This document shows, piece by piece, positions 16,560 through 25,414 of a stretch of 45,850 nt of DNA; positions within the stretch are counted from its first letter, which is position 1, and each line of letters starts with the position of its first letter. The stretch is from the NCBI GenBank assembly GCA_002471345.1, contig DKPS01000272.1:1-45850 (forward strand). The letters run 5' to 3'. Below the pieces are notes generated by a model. The model did not search any database, was not told the DNA's origin, and saw only the letters and a list, made by a program, of their open reading frames with translations. The position numbers and the translations under genes were made by a program. This DNA is from Saprospiraceae bacterium UBA7328. Its GTDB lineage: Bacteria > Bacteroidota > Bacteroidia > Chitinophagales > Saprospiraceae.

Positions 16560-19436
16560 TTAGTCTCTATCTATTTCAAGAATTGGATCTGCTACTATTT
16601 CAATTGAGCCGTAGTCACTTTTAGTTCCATTACTCAATTGTAATTTATAACTACCTTCTTCTGCCCTTGGTACTAGAAAACTAGGATCAATATTTAAACT
16701 CAAATAACCTCCACTCAAAGTTTCCAACCTTCTTCTTTTCGCTAATCCATCATCAGAAACTTTAATCATTTCATATGCGGATTGAACACGTCTGTGACTT
16801 ATAGATTCAGAATATCTTTTCATTATCATTTCAATGTCACTTTGTTCTGAAGAACTGAAGTCAGATGGATCATACTCTCTATTCCAATGATATCTATTTA
16901 TTCCTCTTCTTGCAGGCACTTTTACTTTTTTATTAATATCTCCATCAAACGGTGAAATGGTTAGAATTAGACTATCGGGACTAGTCTCTTTCACATAGTA
17001 GGATATAATGCTATTCACATGTACTTCAGCTCTAGGTAACATAGCTTTGTTTTTAACTTCACTTGGGTTATCTCCTGCAAACCAAAAATGCCCTCTTTGA
17101 CCACCTCTACTTATGTTTTCCCAGAGAGTCGTGCTTTTTTGATCAAATATGTGAAAGTCTTTTTGAGACACGGCTTTTGACATTTGTTGTAATGGGGAAA
17201 TATCTTCTAGCACCCATATACTCCTTCCATGAGTTCCAACTATTAGATCATTTTCTCTGGGATGAATTTTAAGATCATAAATTGAAACGGTCGGCATATT
17301 AAGCTTCAATCTATTCCAATGTTCACCTCTATCTAAAGTGTACCAAACCCCCGTCTCAGTGCCGGCAAAAAGGAGATTTTCATTTCTATGATCTTCTCTA
17401 ATCACCCGTACCGTTTCTCCCTTTACAAATCCTTTTGTGATTTTTTTCCATGATTTTCCGAAATCATCAGTCTTGAAAATCCAAGTGTCAAAATTGTCAC
17501 TTCGATGACCGTCAAAAGTGACATAGGCTCGACCTTGTTCAAAATGTGATGCTTCTACTCTACTTACCCATAATCCATCTGGTACACCTTTTATTCCTTT
17601 CCTCACATTTTTCCAATGAAGACCTCCATCTTGAGTTATTTGGATGTTTCCATCATCAGTTCCTACCCATATTACTTCTTCACTTATAGTAGAAAGTGCT
17701 AAGCTGTGAATTGCACAATGTGTTTCTGCTCCAGTATTATCTGGGGTGATACCACCACTCTTTCCATGTACTCGTTTCGTTTGATGATTAGTGCTAAGAT
17801 CAGGGCTTATGATTTCCCAAGTATTTCCCCTATCCTTCGATTTGAATAAATGATTACCTCCAACAAAAATAGTACTAGAGTTGTGTGGTGACATCATTAA
17901 CGGTGCTGACCAATTCCATCTAGATGCTGACGCTTTGTCTTCTTCTGATTTATTAAAATGGTCCCAATAGTTAATGGTATTTAAGGCATTAGGGCTGATA
18001 CGTCTTATATGACGGGTAAGTGGATTATACTTTAAGTAAGTACCATTTTCCATGGATGAATACATATCAGTCCAATCTGATGGGTTAGCAGCTGCGTCTT
18101 GCCCATCTCCCCAGTGCATTTTCCAATTGGCGTCATTCAGAATTCCTCTATTATCTCTACTAAAACTTGCTGTGGCATAGGATCCGTTATCTTGAAGTCC
18201 ACCATAGACATAGTATGGAGTCCTCATATCATAGTTTATCCTATAAAATTGTGCAATTGGTAAGTTATCGATGAGGGTAAAATGTTTGCCATGATCATGA
18301 GTCTTGGAAAGACCTTTGTCAGCACCTAGATAATACCGGTTTTTGTAATTTGGATCTATCCATAAAGCATGGAAATCACCGTGAACTTCTTGATCCTCAC
18401 TCCCATTCACAAAGGTCGTCCCTCCATCTTCTGAAACCATAAATCTTGTGGTTAAAGCATATACTCTTTGATCATCCGATGGATTGATTCTAATCTGACT
18501 ATAATAAAATGGTCTATTATTATATTGATTCACATATTTCCAACTTTCTCCCCCATCTTCTGATCGATATATTCCACTGCCTGGATTATCTAATGATTCT
18601 GTTTTTTCGGCTTCTACTATAGCCATGAGAATATTAGGATTCTTTTTATAAATAGCTAATCCTATCCTACCTGTTTGCCCTAAAGGCAATCCATTTGTAA
18701 GTTTTTGCCATGATTTTCCGTTATCTGTAGATTTATATATTCCTCCTTTTTCTCCACCACTTTGAAAATGCCATGGCTGTCTTAATCTATGGTAGAAAGC
18801 TGCATACAAGATGTTTGGATTTTTACTATCTCTTACTAAATCTATGCATCCTGTCTTTCCATCATTTGGCAGACCATTTTTCAACTTATTCCATTTTGTT
18901 CCACCATTATTAGTCTGAAAAAGACCTCTTTCTCCACTATAACCCCATAAATGACCTATAGCACAAACACAGACATCATCACTGTCATCTGGATGTACCA
19001 AAACTCTAGCAATTTGATGAGTAGATTTTAAGCCTTTATTGACAAAGGTCTTTCCTGCATCAATAGACTTATATACACCATTCCCCCAAGACACACTATT
19101 TCTGTTATTAGCCTCTCCAGTGCCTACCCAAATGGTATTTACGTCTTTTTGATCAATGGCAATATCACCTATAGAGGCGGTTTCGTAATCATCAAAAATA
19201 GATTCCCATGTTGTACCTGCATTTACAGATTTCCAAACCCCACCAGAGGCTGTGGCAGCATATACCTGAGTAAAATCATCAGAATGAGCATCAATGTCTA
19301 CAATCCTACCGCCTTGATTGGCTGGCCCGATGTTTCTGTATGTCATTCCTGTGAGATAATCAGGAGTTAGGTTTTGAGCATTTATAATAGATATGACACA
19401 GCATATCAGAAAAGGGAGTGGCATTGTCTTTCTCAT
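16560..19436 (-). CDS. Secreted VPS10/BNR-repeat propeller protein
   Basis: A 958-residue exported protein with a signal peptide (about 1-20, ending INAQ). It is a large beta-propeller rich in Asp-box/BNR motifs: SVNAGTTW, SIDAGKTF, STDNGKSW, SEDGGESW, SEDGGTTF, DRGNTWEI, TQDGGLHW, DDFGKSWKK and LDRGEHW. The start MTYRNIGPANQGGRIVDIDA and the HGRSIWVLEDISPL segment (about residue 740) are typical of the group annotated 'glycosyl hydrolase' or 'sortilin/VPS10-like' in Bacteroidota; no glycosidase catalytic residues can be assigned. It ends soon after SIEIVADPILEIDRD, where I recall relatives continuing for up to about 100 residues, so the tail looks short. No type IX sorting domain is seen. 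Confidence 0.82.
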   Translation of the reverse strand: MRKTMPLPFLICCVISIINAQNLTPDYLTGMTYRNIGPANQGGRIVDIDAHSDDFTQVYAATASGGVWKSVNAGTTWESIFDDYETASIGDIAIDQKDVNTIWVGTGEANNRNSVSWGNGVYKSIDAGKTFVNKGLKSTHQIARVLVHPDDSDDVCVCAIGHLWGYSGERGLFQTNNGGTKWNKLKNGLPNDGKTGCIDLVRDSKNPNILYAAFYHRLRQPWHFQSGGEKGGIYKSTDNGKSWQKLTNGLPLGQTGRIGLAIYKKNPNILMAIVEAEKTESLDNPGSGIYRSEDGGESWKYVNQYNNRPFYYSQIRINPSDDQRVYALTTRFMVSEDGGTTFVNGSEDQEVHGDFHALWIDPNYKNRYYLGADKGLSKTHDHGKHFTLIDNLPIAQFYRINYDMRTPYYVYGGLQDNGSYATASFSRDNRGILNDANWKMHWGDGQDAAANPSDWTDMYSSMENGTYLKYNPLTRHIRRISPNALNTINYWDHFNKSEEDKASASRWNWSAPLMMSPHNSSTIFVGGNHLFKSKDRGNTWEIISPDLSTNHQTKRVHGKSGGITPDNTGAETHCAIHSLALSTISEEVIWVGTDDGNIQITQDGGLHWKNVRKGIKGVPDGLWVSRVEASHFEQGRAYVTFDGHRSDNFDTWIFKTDDFGKSWKKITKGFVKGETVRVIREDHRNENLLFAGTETGVWYTLDRGEHWNRLKLNMPTVSIYDLKIHPRENDLIVGTHGRSIWVLEDISPLQQMSKAVSQKDFHIFDQKSTTLWENISRGGQRGHFWFAGDNPSEVKNKAMLPRAEVHVNSIISYYVKETSPDSLILTISPFDGDINKKVKVPARRGINRYHWNREYDPSDFSSSEQSDIEMIMKRYSESISHRRVQSAYEMIKVSDDGLAKRRRLETLSGGYLSLNIDPSFLVPRAEEGSYKLQLSNGTKSDYGSIEIVADPILEIDRD

Positions 19437-19685
19437 GAAATGAATTTAAGAAAAACAAACTCAGATATAAGCTTTATTTACATTGAAATTTCATGTGCCA
19501 TTTAATGGAGGCATAGATTTAAGGTGTTTCTGGATCCATTTTGCCGTGAATACATTTATTCTGTTATTAGACCTATAATATTTTCTGAAGATTATATGAA
19601 CCCAATACCAATCATAATTCTAAAAACTATTGTGGAGTTAAAATCAAAAAGAGTAGTATGTAATTGTAGATATCATGCTAGTAGA

Positions 19686-21386
19686 TCAAATTTGTGCAGA
19701 AAAAACGACTACTCCCTCTTTTATGGTTTTGAGGACTTTTATATTTTGAATCTCTTCTACAGGTACTGCAGTTGGATCATTTTCTAGAATTACAAAATCG
19801 GCCAATTTTCCAATAGCGATTGAGCCTTTTATTTGCTCTGTTTTGTGTTGATATGCAGCATTGATGGTGATAGCTCTGAGAGCATCCATCGAGGAGATTC
19901 GTTCATCAGCACCTATTATTTTACCACTTCTTGAGATTCTATTCACGGCAGTATGGGTAAGAAATAATTGATTCAATGGGGTAACAATGTAGTCCGTATG
20001 ATTCGTAAATGTGATGCCTTTTTCTAGCGCCGTTTTCATTGGGCTAAGGAAATGTGCTCTTTCTTTTCCTAAATTTTTTACATGTACATCTCCCCAATAA
20101 AAGGCATGATTGCTAAAAAAAGAAGGAACCATACCATAGGATTTGTAATCGTCTAGCTGGTCCTTTCGCACAAATTGAGAATGGATAATCACTGTTCTGC
20201 TATCATCACTGATTTCATTGGGTAAGAATTCCATATTGGCTTTATGAGCATTGAGCAATAGATCTATGGATGCATCACCATTACAATGTACATAAGTCTG
20301 AATTCCATTTGTATAGGTTTTATTTATGAGTTCATCAAGTTGAGATGGATTTAATATTGGGACACCGGTACAAGAATGTACACATCCAGGTACTTTAGTG
20401 TGGTAGGGTTTAGAAAAGAATGCCGTTTTCCCTTGTGGCGAGCCATCAGTTGTTATTTTCAAACCGGTCAGTCTTACGCCTTTTTTTTGTTTCCCAAACT
20501 CACCGTTGTACTCTTTTAGCCATCTTTCTGCTTGTTGAAAACTTGCCAATACCTCAATATCTATTTCTAAGACTCCCAGTTCCTCCACTTTTTTTAAAAA
20601 TTCATACTCTTCTATCGAGGTGAATCCATCTTGTGCAGTTGTAACACCTTGACTTACATAATATTCCTGGGCTTTTTTAACAAACTCAATCCTTTCTTCT
20701 TGATCAGGAAAAGGAATTTTACTTCTTGCAGAAGCCGAAGCAGATTCGAGTAACAATCCAGATGGTTCTTTAGAATTGGTATTTCTTACAATAATTCCTC
20801 CTGCAGGGTCAGGGGTCTCAGCGGATATTTCTAATATCTCTATAGCCTTACTATTTACGACTCCCATATGTCCCGAGATGTGATAAAGAAACACAGGATG
20901 ATTTGGAAATGCCTCATCCAAATCATACCTATTAGGATGTCTTTGTTCTTTCAGTTGATCTTGGTCATATCCCCATCCTGAGATCCAGTCACCTTCTGGA
21001 ATATCGTATTTCTTTTGGTTCTCTTGAAGAGTTTTAATTACAGCATCAAATGTGTCTACATTTCCAATTGGTGGTGGAGACAGAACAGCAAATTTTGCCA
21101 ATTTTGCTGCAAATGTGAAATGGCTATGGGCATCAATAAAGCCAGGAAGCATTGTAGAGCCTTGGAGATCAATTTGGTCCGTTTCCTCATTAACAAAAGA
21201 CTTCAATTCATCCAAAGTCCCCACCATATTGATTTTTCCATCTTTTACACCTATGGCACTTATGGAAGTTTCTTCCATCGTATGAATTGTACCGTTAAAG
21301 TAGACACTATCCAATGACTCTACAGTCGTACAAGAGCAAGTAATTAGAAATAAGAAAACTGAAAAACTTGATACAAATATCTTCAT
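19686..21386 (-). CDS. Lipoprotein amidohydrolase (YtcJ-like)
   Basis: Metal-dependent hydrolase of the amidohydrolase superfamily, YtcJ-like. ATG at 21386 gives MKIFVSSFSVFLFLITCSC, an SpII signal with lipobox; the longer frame upstream would hide the signal, so I reject it. Metal ligands show as GFIDAHSHFTF, HCNGDASIDLLLNAH (about residues 355-369), IIHSQF and FTNHTDYIVTPL. A cysteine-containing VPGCVHSCTGVP insert is present. Length 566. The substrate is unknown; amides or esters of the outer-membrane space are plausible. It lies 249 bases from the VPS10-like gene on the same strand and probably has its own promoter. Confidence 0.87.
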   Translation of the reverse strand: MKIFVSSFSVFLFLITCSCTTVESLDSVYFNGTIHTMEETSISAIGVKDGKINMVGTLDELKSFVNEETDQIDLQGSTMLPGFIDAHSHFTFAAKLAKFAVLSPPPIGNVDTFDAVIKTLQENQKKYDIPEGDWISGWGYDQDQLKEQRHPNRYDLDEAFPNHPVFLYHISGHMGVVNSKAIEILEISAETPDPAGGIIVRNTNSKEPSGLLLESASASARSKIPFPDQEERIEFVKKAQEYYVSQGVTTAQDGFTSIEEYEFLKKVEELGVLEIDIEVLASFQQAERWLKEYNGEFGKQKKGVRLTGLKITTDGSPQGKTAFFSKPYHTKVPGCVHSCTGVPILNPSQLDELINKTYTNGIQTYVHCNGDASIDLLLNAHKANMEFLPNEISDDSRTVIIHSQFVRKDQLDDYKSYGMVPSFFSNHAFYWGDVHVKNLGKERAHFLSPMKTALEKGITFTNHTDYIVTPLNQLFLTHTAVNRISRSGKIIGADERISSMDALRAITINAAYQHKTEQIKGSIAIGKLADFVILENDPTAVPVEEIQNIKVLKTIKEGVVVFSAQI

Positions 21387-21620
21387 AATAATAAAGGATG
21401 AAGATTTAAGATATGGGAATAAAGAACTTTTCAAATATTTTTCTTCAATAATAAACACAGGCAGCTAAATTTTGGTATTTTACTGATTGCGCACCATATT
21501 ATCTTGATAATTTACCAAAAATAATTATTTTATTTCAAACAAAATAGGGTTTGAAGTGGAGCTCTACCTTGCTTATCCATCATAATTATTCATGATTTAA
21601 AATCTTAATTTAATATCTCG

Positions 21621-22451
21621 TTGGCAATCTTGAAAAAAATATCAGAATCATTACAAAGGCCTTATTTCATACCTGAAATATTTAAGGAAGAACTAAAAAG
21701 AATTTCCTTGATTTCTTTGTTTGTAATAGGTTTCATTTTCATGTTCTCGTTGACAATGTCCGAAGCGAATTTAGATGTTCTACATTACCTATTATTGTCT
21801 ATTTTATATGCTGTAGTTACCTTTATTGTTGCCAGTAGTTTCGTTTTTGTTATAAGATTATTTTCAAAAAAACACACAACAATCAAACTGAAATATTGGC
21901 TGCTTCAAGTTTTCGGTTTGATAATTTCAATTTCCCTTGGTAATGCTGTTTTAAGAAATATGATGTTGGGGCAGGATGCCTTTTATGATTTGTCGATTGT
22001 AGTGTCTACATTCTTAATAGCTATTTTTCCTGTTGTTATTTTGGCTTTTATAAATCAATCCAAATATGAAAAACAAAATACTCGAAAAGTCCAAGAGCTT
22101 TATGAAGCTCTGCTGTCCACAAAGAAAAGAAATACTGATAATTGTGTCTTAGCTGTCGAGGCTATGGAAAATTATGTTCATATTTATGAGAAGCGAGATA
22201 GTCTTTTGATAAAAACGACTAAAAGACAAACACTAAAGTCAATATTAGATGATGACAAGTATAATATACTTGTTAAGTCCCATAGATCATATCTTTTTAA
22301 TCCAAATGAAGTAGAAAAAGTAGAAGGAAATGCCCAAGGCCTAGTAATTACTATGAGTCACTCTGACTGTCCCAAAGTTTTAGTTTCTAGGTCTTATATA
22401 AAAAATGTAAAAGCCTTATTGAAGGTATCTTTTAAATTTAGTCAGCTCTAG
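21621..22451 (+). CDS. Membrane-anchored LytTR transcriptional regulator
   Basis: A 276-residue protein with four membrane helices (about residues 27-150) and a C-terminal LytTR DNA-binding domain (about 172-270: NCVLAVEAMENYVHIYE, KRQTLKSILDD, KSHRSYLFNPNEVEKVEGN, VSRSYIKNVKALL). It lacks a receiver domain, so it is not a classic response regulator; such proteins sense at the membrane. The start is TTG at 21621 (MAILKKISES), as no ATG precedes the first helix and no better option exists. Two 14-base direct repeats lie just past its stop, before the surface-protein genes, and are the obvious candidate target. Confidence 0.85.
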   Translation: MAILKKISESLQRPYFIPEIFKEELKRISLISLFVIGFIFMFSLTMSEANLDVLHYLLLSILYAVVTFIVASSFVFVIRLFSKKHTTIKLKYWLLQVFGLIISISLGNAVLRNMMLGQDAFYDLSIVVSTFLIAIFPVVILAFINQSKYEKQNTRKVQELYEALLSTKKRNTDNCVLAVEAMENYVHIYEKRDSLLIKTTKRQTLKSILDDDKYNILVKSHRSYLFNPNEVEKVEGNAQGLVITMSHSDCPKVLVSRSYIKNVKALLKVSFKFSQL

Positions 22452-22456
22452 AAGTT

Positions 22457-22490
22457 TTGTCATTCGTCACGAAATGTTGTCATTCGTCAC
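22457..22490 (+). promoter_or_regulatory. Direct-repeat candidate LytTR operator
   Basis: TTGTCATTCGTCAC occurs exactly twice, at 22457-22470 and 22477-22490, a period of 20 bases (about two helical turns). LytTR-domain proteins bind pairs of direct repeats spaced about two turns. The site lies 6 bases after the LytTR stop and 265 bases before the surface-protein gene at 22755. The rest of the 303-base gap holds AT-rich promoter-like DNA and the second repeat pair at 22601-22655. Confidence 0.65.
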
Positions 22491-22600
22491 ATTACATAAA
22501 TACGTAAAATCTATGTTTTTACTTTTATATATATCTTATATTGGATAAATAAGCATATAATATTTTTTATTAAAAAATACAATTCTTTTATATATATCTA

Positions 22601-22655
22601 CCCCCATGTTAGCATCCTGAAATTGTTCAGAACCCCCCTGTTAGCATCCTGAAAT
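22601..22655 (+). repeat. Two 23-base direct repeats in the leader of the surface-protein genes
   Basis: CCCCCATGTTAGCATCCTGA plus AAT at 22601-22623 and CCCCCCTGTTAGCATCCTGA plus AAT at 22633-22655 differ at one base, with a period of 32. Between them CTGAA-ATTG-TTCAG can pair as a small hairpin. The C runs stand out in this AT-rich setting. The pair lies 100 bases before the ATG at 22755. It could be an operator, an RNA leader element, or a duplicated recombination site. Confidence 0.75.
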
Positions 22656-22754
22656 GATAGATTTTATAGGCCATTTGTAGTGTGCTTAATCTTCGTCAGA
22701 TCTAAGAGCATTACTAGAGCCTATATTTTATTTAAGAACGAATAAAATTCTAAA

Positions 22755-24083
22755 ATGCCGATGTTAGTCCATAAATCAATTTCATGTCAAGGAATCTCTT
22801 CCTATAGACATATCACACTTATGTTTTTATTTTTATTTTTCGGATTTGGCTCTGAGGTCTCAGCACAAACGTCCTTAGGAGGTTTTACTGACCCCTTCGA
22901 TTCACCCTGTACGGCTTTTGTCTATGATTTCAAAGGAGGGTCAGATAATAATGCCCCCTGTGGTCCTTCTGCCAATACTACTCCTTCCGTAGAAATAACT
23001 CGGGGTGGCTCAGATAGTGTAGCACTTATTAATACATGTAATGGCGGTGCAGGTGCAGTATTAAATCAAATTCTCTGGGTAACTTTTATTATCCAGGAAG
23101 GAGGTTCCTTTGAATGGCAGACTGTCCCAGGTGCAGAAAAATTTTACTATGAATTGTGGTATTCAAAAGATAGTCCTAGCGAACTTAATAATGGAGGTGA
23201 GTGCAATAATTTAGGATACCTGGAATGTGGTAGAGAGTTTACAGGATGGAAGGTACAGTCAACTCCTAATCCTCTAAAGAGGTGGCGCTTTTATCTAGCA
23301 TTTTACTTTCATGATTCTGATAAAGATTTATTGGGAGATGGTGTTGTGAAGATAAGGAAATCATGTGGAGGTGCATGTCTAGGTGCGGATGTTGCGACTT
23401 TTAATCACTCTCCCGCTTTAGATACGTGTGTAGATATGGGTGATCAGATATCACTCACCACCTCTGGCACAATGCCTGATCCTCCACAATCTTGGTTTAT
23501 TGATTCTGAACCATTGGATCCAACGATATCACAAACTAATGGTAATGGCAACACTGTGGCTACTGCCACTCCTGGTACAAATACGACATATTATTTTGTT
23601 GTAGTAGGAAATGTGGATCCACCTTGTCCCGCAGTTGATAGTGTTTTTGTACAAGTGGGTAACTGCTGTGACGCATTAGCTGGTGATGGTCCTGTACTTC
23701 CTGATACCATACAGTTATGCCAAGGAGATACACGAATAGACAATGGGATGATCTTTAGCCCTTCTTCTGCCTTTGCTTCCACTGTAGATTCTGCCTTAAT
23801 CTTAACAGATATGAGTGGAGTGATTTTGGATAGTACACTGGTCATACCAGGTACTTTTTCTAAACTCTCTTCCTTATCAGCAGGTATGTATTTCATATAC
23901 AGTCTCTCTTATGGTGCTGCGGGAAATATATCTGATTATCTGGCATCTAAAACAAATATATCCGAAATAGAAAGCGATCAAGAATCTGGAGTCTGTCTGG
24001 ACTTAAAGTCTTGGGGTAGAGATTATAAGATAAATGTCTTCGATGTAGGATGTGGAGTGTTTCCTTGGACATCAAGTCCATGA
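22755..24083 (+). CDS. Secreted Cys-rich surface protein, unknown
   Basis: A 442-residue exported protein: positively charged start, hydrophobic ITLMFLFLFFGFGSEVSAQ and cleavage near residue 38. The first half is Gly/Cys-rich with a lectin-like flavour (GGFTDPFDSPCTAFVYDF, GGSFEWQTVPGAEKFYYELW). Next comes an Ig-like segment ending in the WxxxATPGTNTTYYFVVVG type seen in many Bacteroidota adhesins (about residues 255-285), then a unit from CCDALAG to VCLDLKSWGRDYKIN that resembles modules in the next gene. No sorting domain is found at its end. After the stop a different frame stays open to 24180, so its C-terminus may also be frame-broken. Function unknown. Confidence 0.7.
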   Translation: MPMLVHKSISCQGISSYRHITLMFLFLFFGFGSEVSAQTSLGGFTDPFDSPCTAFVYDFKGGSDNNAPCGPSANTTPSVEITRGGSDSVALINTCNGGAGAVLNQILWVTFIIQEGGSFEWQTVPGAEKFYYELWYSKDSPSELNNGGECNNLGYLECGREFTGWKVQSTPNPLKRWRFYLAFYFHDSDKDLLGDGVVKIRKSCGGACLGADVATFNHSPALDTCVDMGDQISLTTSGTMPDPPQSWFIDSEPLDPTISQTNGNGNTVATATPGTNTTYYFVVVGNVDPPCPAVDSVFVQVGNCCDALAGDGPVLPDTIQLCQGDTRIDNGMIFSPSSAFASTVDSALILTDMSGVILDSTLVIPGTFSKLSSLSAGMYFIYSLSYGAAGNISDYLASKTNISEIESDQESGVCLDLKSWGRDYKINVFDVGCGVFPWTSSP

Positions 24084-24148
24084 TGTAAGTACTTCTAGAC
24101 ATTCATTCTACTCGTATTCCTTTATTGCTAATGATGACAACTTAACTT

Positions 24149-25414
24149 ATGATACTCCTTTCGAAAATAAAACGCCTTAATACGTGTTTTCTAAAATATT
24201 CTGCTTGGTCCATATCTTCCACTGTATCATTTTACAGTGCCTTAGGTATTATGATATTGTTACTTTTTGCGCCTAAGGGAGCAAGCAGCCAGCAGGATTC
24301 AGTAATAATTGATTTTGTTACAGATACTATGTATTTTACAGACAATACTTCTTGGAAGATTAATACCGATATACCCACCGAGATGCTTAAAGTAGATAAT
24401 GGATTTATCCCAGTCACCTTTCCATATGTTCCGTCAGGTATTTTGTCTATCAATAATAATTCGGTTATTAAAATGATAAAAATTATTACTGACGATTCAG
24501 TAGCCTTGAATATTGGTTTTACTCCTGCTACTTCACTAGATATGCGTCATATAGTGGGAGGTACAGAGCAAATTACTATTGCTGCAGGAAATAATCAAGC
24601 TGTAACAAGTGAAATTATAACAGATAGTCTCGGATGCATACTATTACAGGTAGTGAAAAATGGTGAAGCAAAATTTGACGCTTTTAGTATTTATGGCCCA
24701 TGCCTTCAGCCCACAGTAAAAGATACATCTTTTGTGATATGTAGTGGAGGTCAGATAGGATTGGATTTAAAAGAACTTGTGACAGATAGTGCTGGAGCTT
24801 CTTCAGTAAGATATACATGGGGTGCTGTTGACACTACCATGGTAACTGGTGATGAAGTAACACTGTGGAGTCGTAGAGATACAAGAATTGATACCACCCT
24901 CCACAACACTTCTAATGATTATCAATTAGTAGAATATAAGATAGCAGCATATACAGATGGTAATACTAATTGTGCAGATACTGCGAGTGTATATGTGACG
25001 GTATTTGACACTTTACAAAAACCGACATTATTTCCAGATAGTATTAAAGTATGCCGATTTGGTATGGACGAGCAAATTATATCATCTGCTACTGGAGGAT
25101 CGGGAGAGTTTTCTTTTGAATGGAAATGTGTCATTTGCCCCTCTGGAACAATAGGTACTCTATTAGATGATAATACTATCTACAACCCAGTTTTCAGTGC
25201 TTCAGCTGGAATAGGTGATTACGATTTAAGACTGGTGGTCACTGATACCTTGTGTATGGTGTCAGATTCTATAGATCTCCATGCGGAAGTCGTGGCTTTA
25301 CCATCAGCGGATGCTGGAGATGATAAGGATATATGTTCGGGCTCGAGTACGCAACTGGGTATTGCTGAAGTTATGGGATACTCCTATTTCTGGGCACACC
25401 CTCTCTTGGATTAA
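24149..25414 (+). CDS. Giant IPTL-CTERM surface repeat protein, N-terminal part (frame broken)
   Basis: 421 codons with their own signal sequence (hydrophobic ALGIMILLLFAPKGASSQ, about residues 32-49), then an Ig/jelly-roll-like domain and the first copy of a large module starting CLQPTVKDTSFVICSGG (about residue 185). The frame ends in a stop soon after GYSYFWAHPLLD. In the second module the same place reads GSSYLWEPATGLSSTTVAQP, and here the GLSSTTVAQP half is found in the next frame just downstream. So this is the 5' part of one gene running to 28371, broken by one indel near 25394-25412. The start ATG at 24149 could be replaced by one at 24251, but that would shorten the signal. Confidence 0.75.
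   Translation: MILLSKIKRLNTCFLKYSAWSISSTVSFYSALGIMILLLFAPKGASSQQDSVIIDFVTDTMYFTDNTSWKINTDIPTEMLKVDNGFIPVTFPYVPSGILSINNNSVIKMIKIITDDSVALNIGFTPATSLDMRHIVGGTEQITIAAGNNQAVTSEIITDSLGCILLQVVKNGEAKFDAFSIYGPCLQPTVKDTSFVICSGGQIGLDLKELVTDSAGASSVRYTWGAVDTTMVTGDEVTLWSRRDTRIDTTLHNTSNDYQLVEYKIAAYTDGNTNCADTASVYVTVFDTLQKPTLFPDSIKVCRFGMDEQIISSATGGSGEFSFEWKCVICPSGTIGTLLDDNTIYNPVFSASAGIGDYDLRLVVTDTLCMVSDSIDLHAEVVALPSADAGDDKDICSGSSTQLGIAEVMGYSYFWAHPLLD

Noticed and set aside
16560..19436. Calling the BNR-repeat protein a glycosyl hydrolase
   Set aside because: Asp-box repeats are structural; no catalytic residues of sialidase or other glycosidase families can be identified.
19524..19787. Plus-strand open frame of 87 codons
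   Set aside because: It overlaps the end of the amidohydrolase gene in antisense and has no domain-like pattern.
24083..24180. Open frame beyond the stop of the first surface-protein gene
   Set aside because: The continuation (DVSTSRHSFYSYSFIANDDN...) looks protein-like but overlaps the next start and no repeat copy is available for comparison; support is too thin to call a frameshift.
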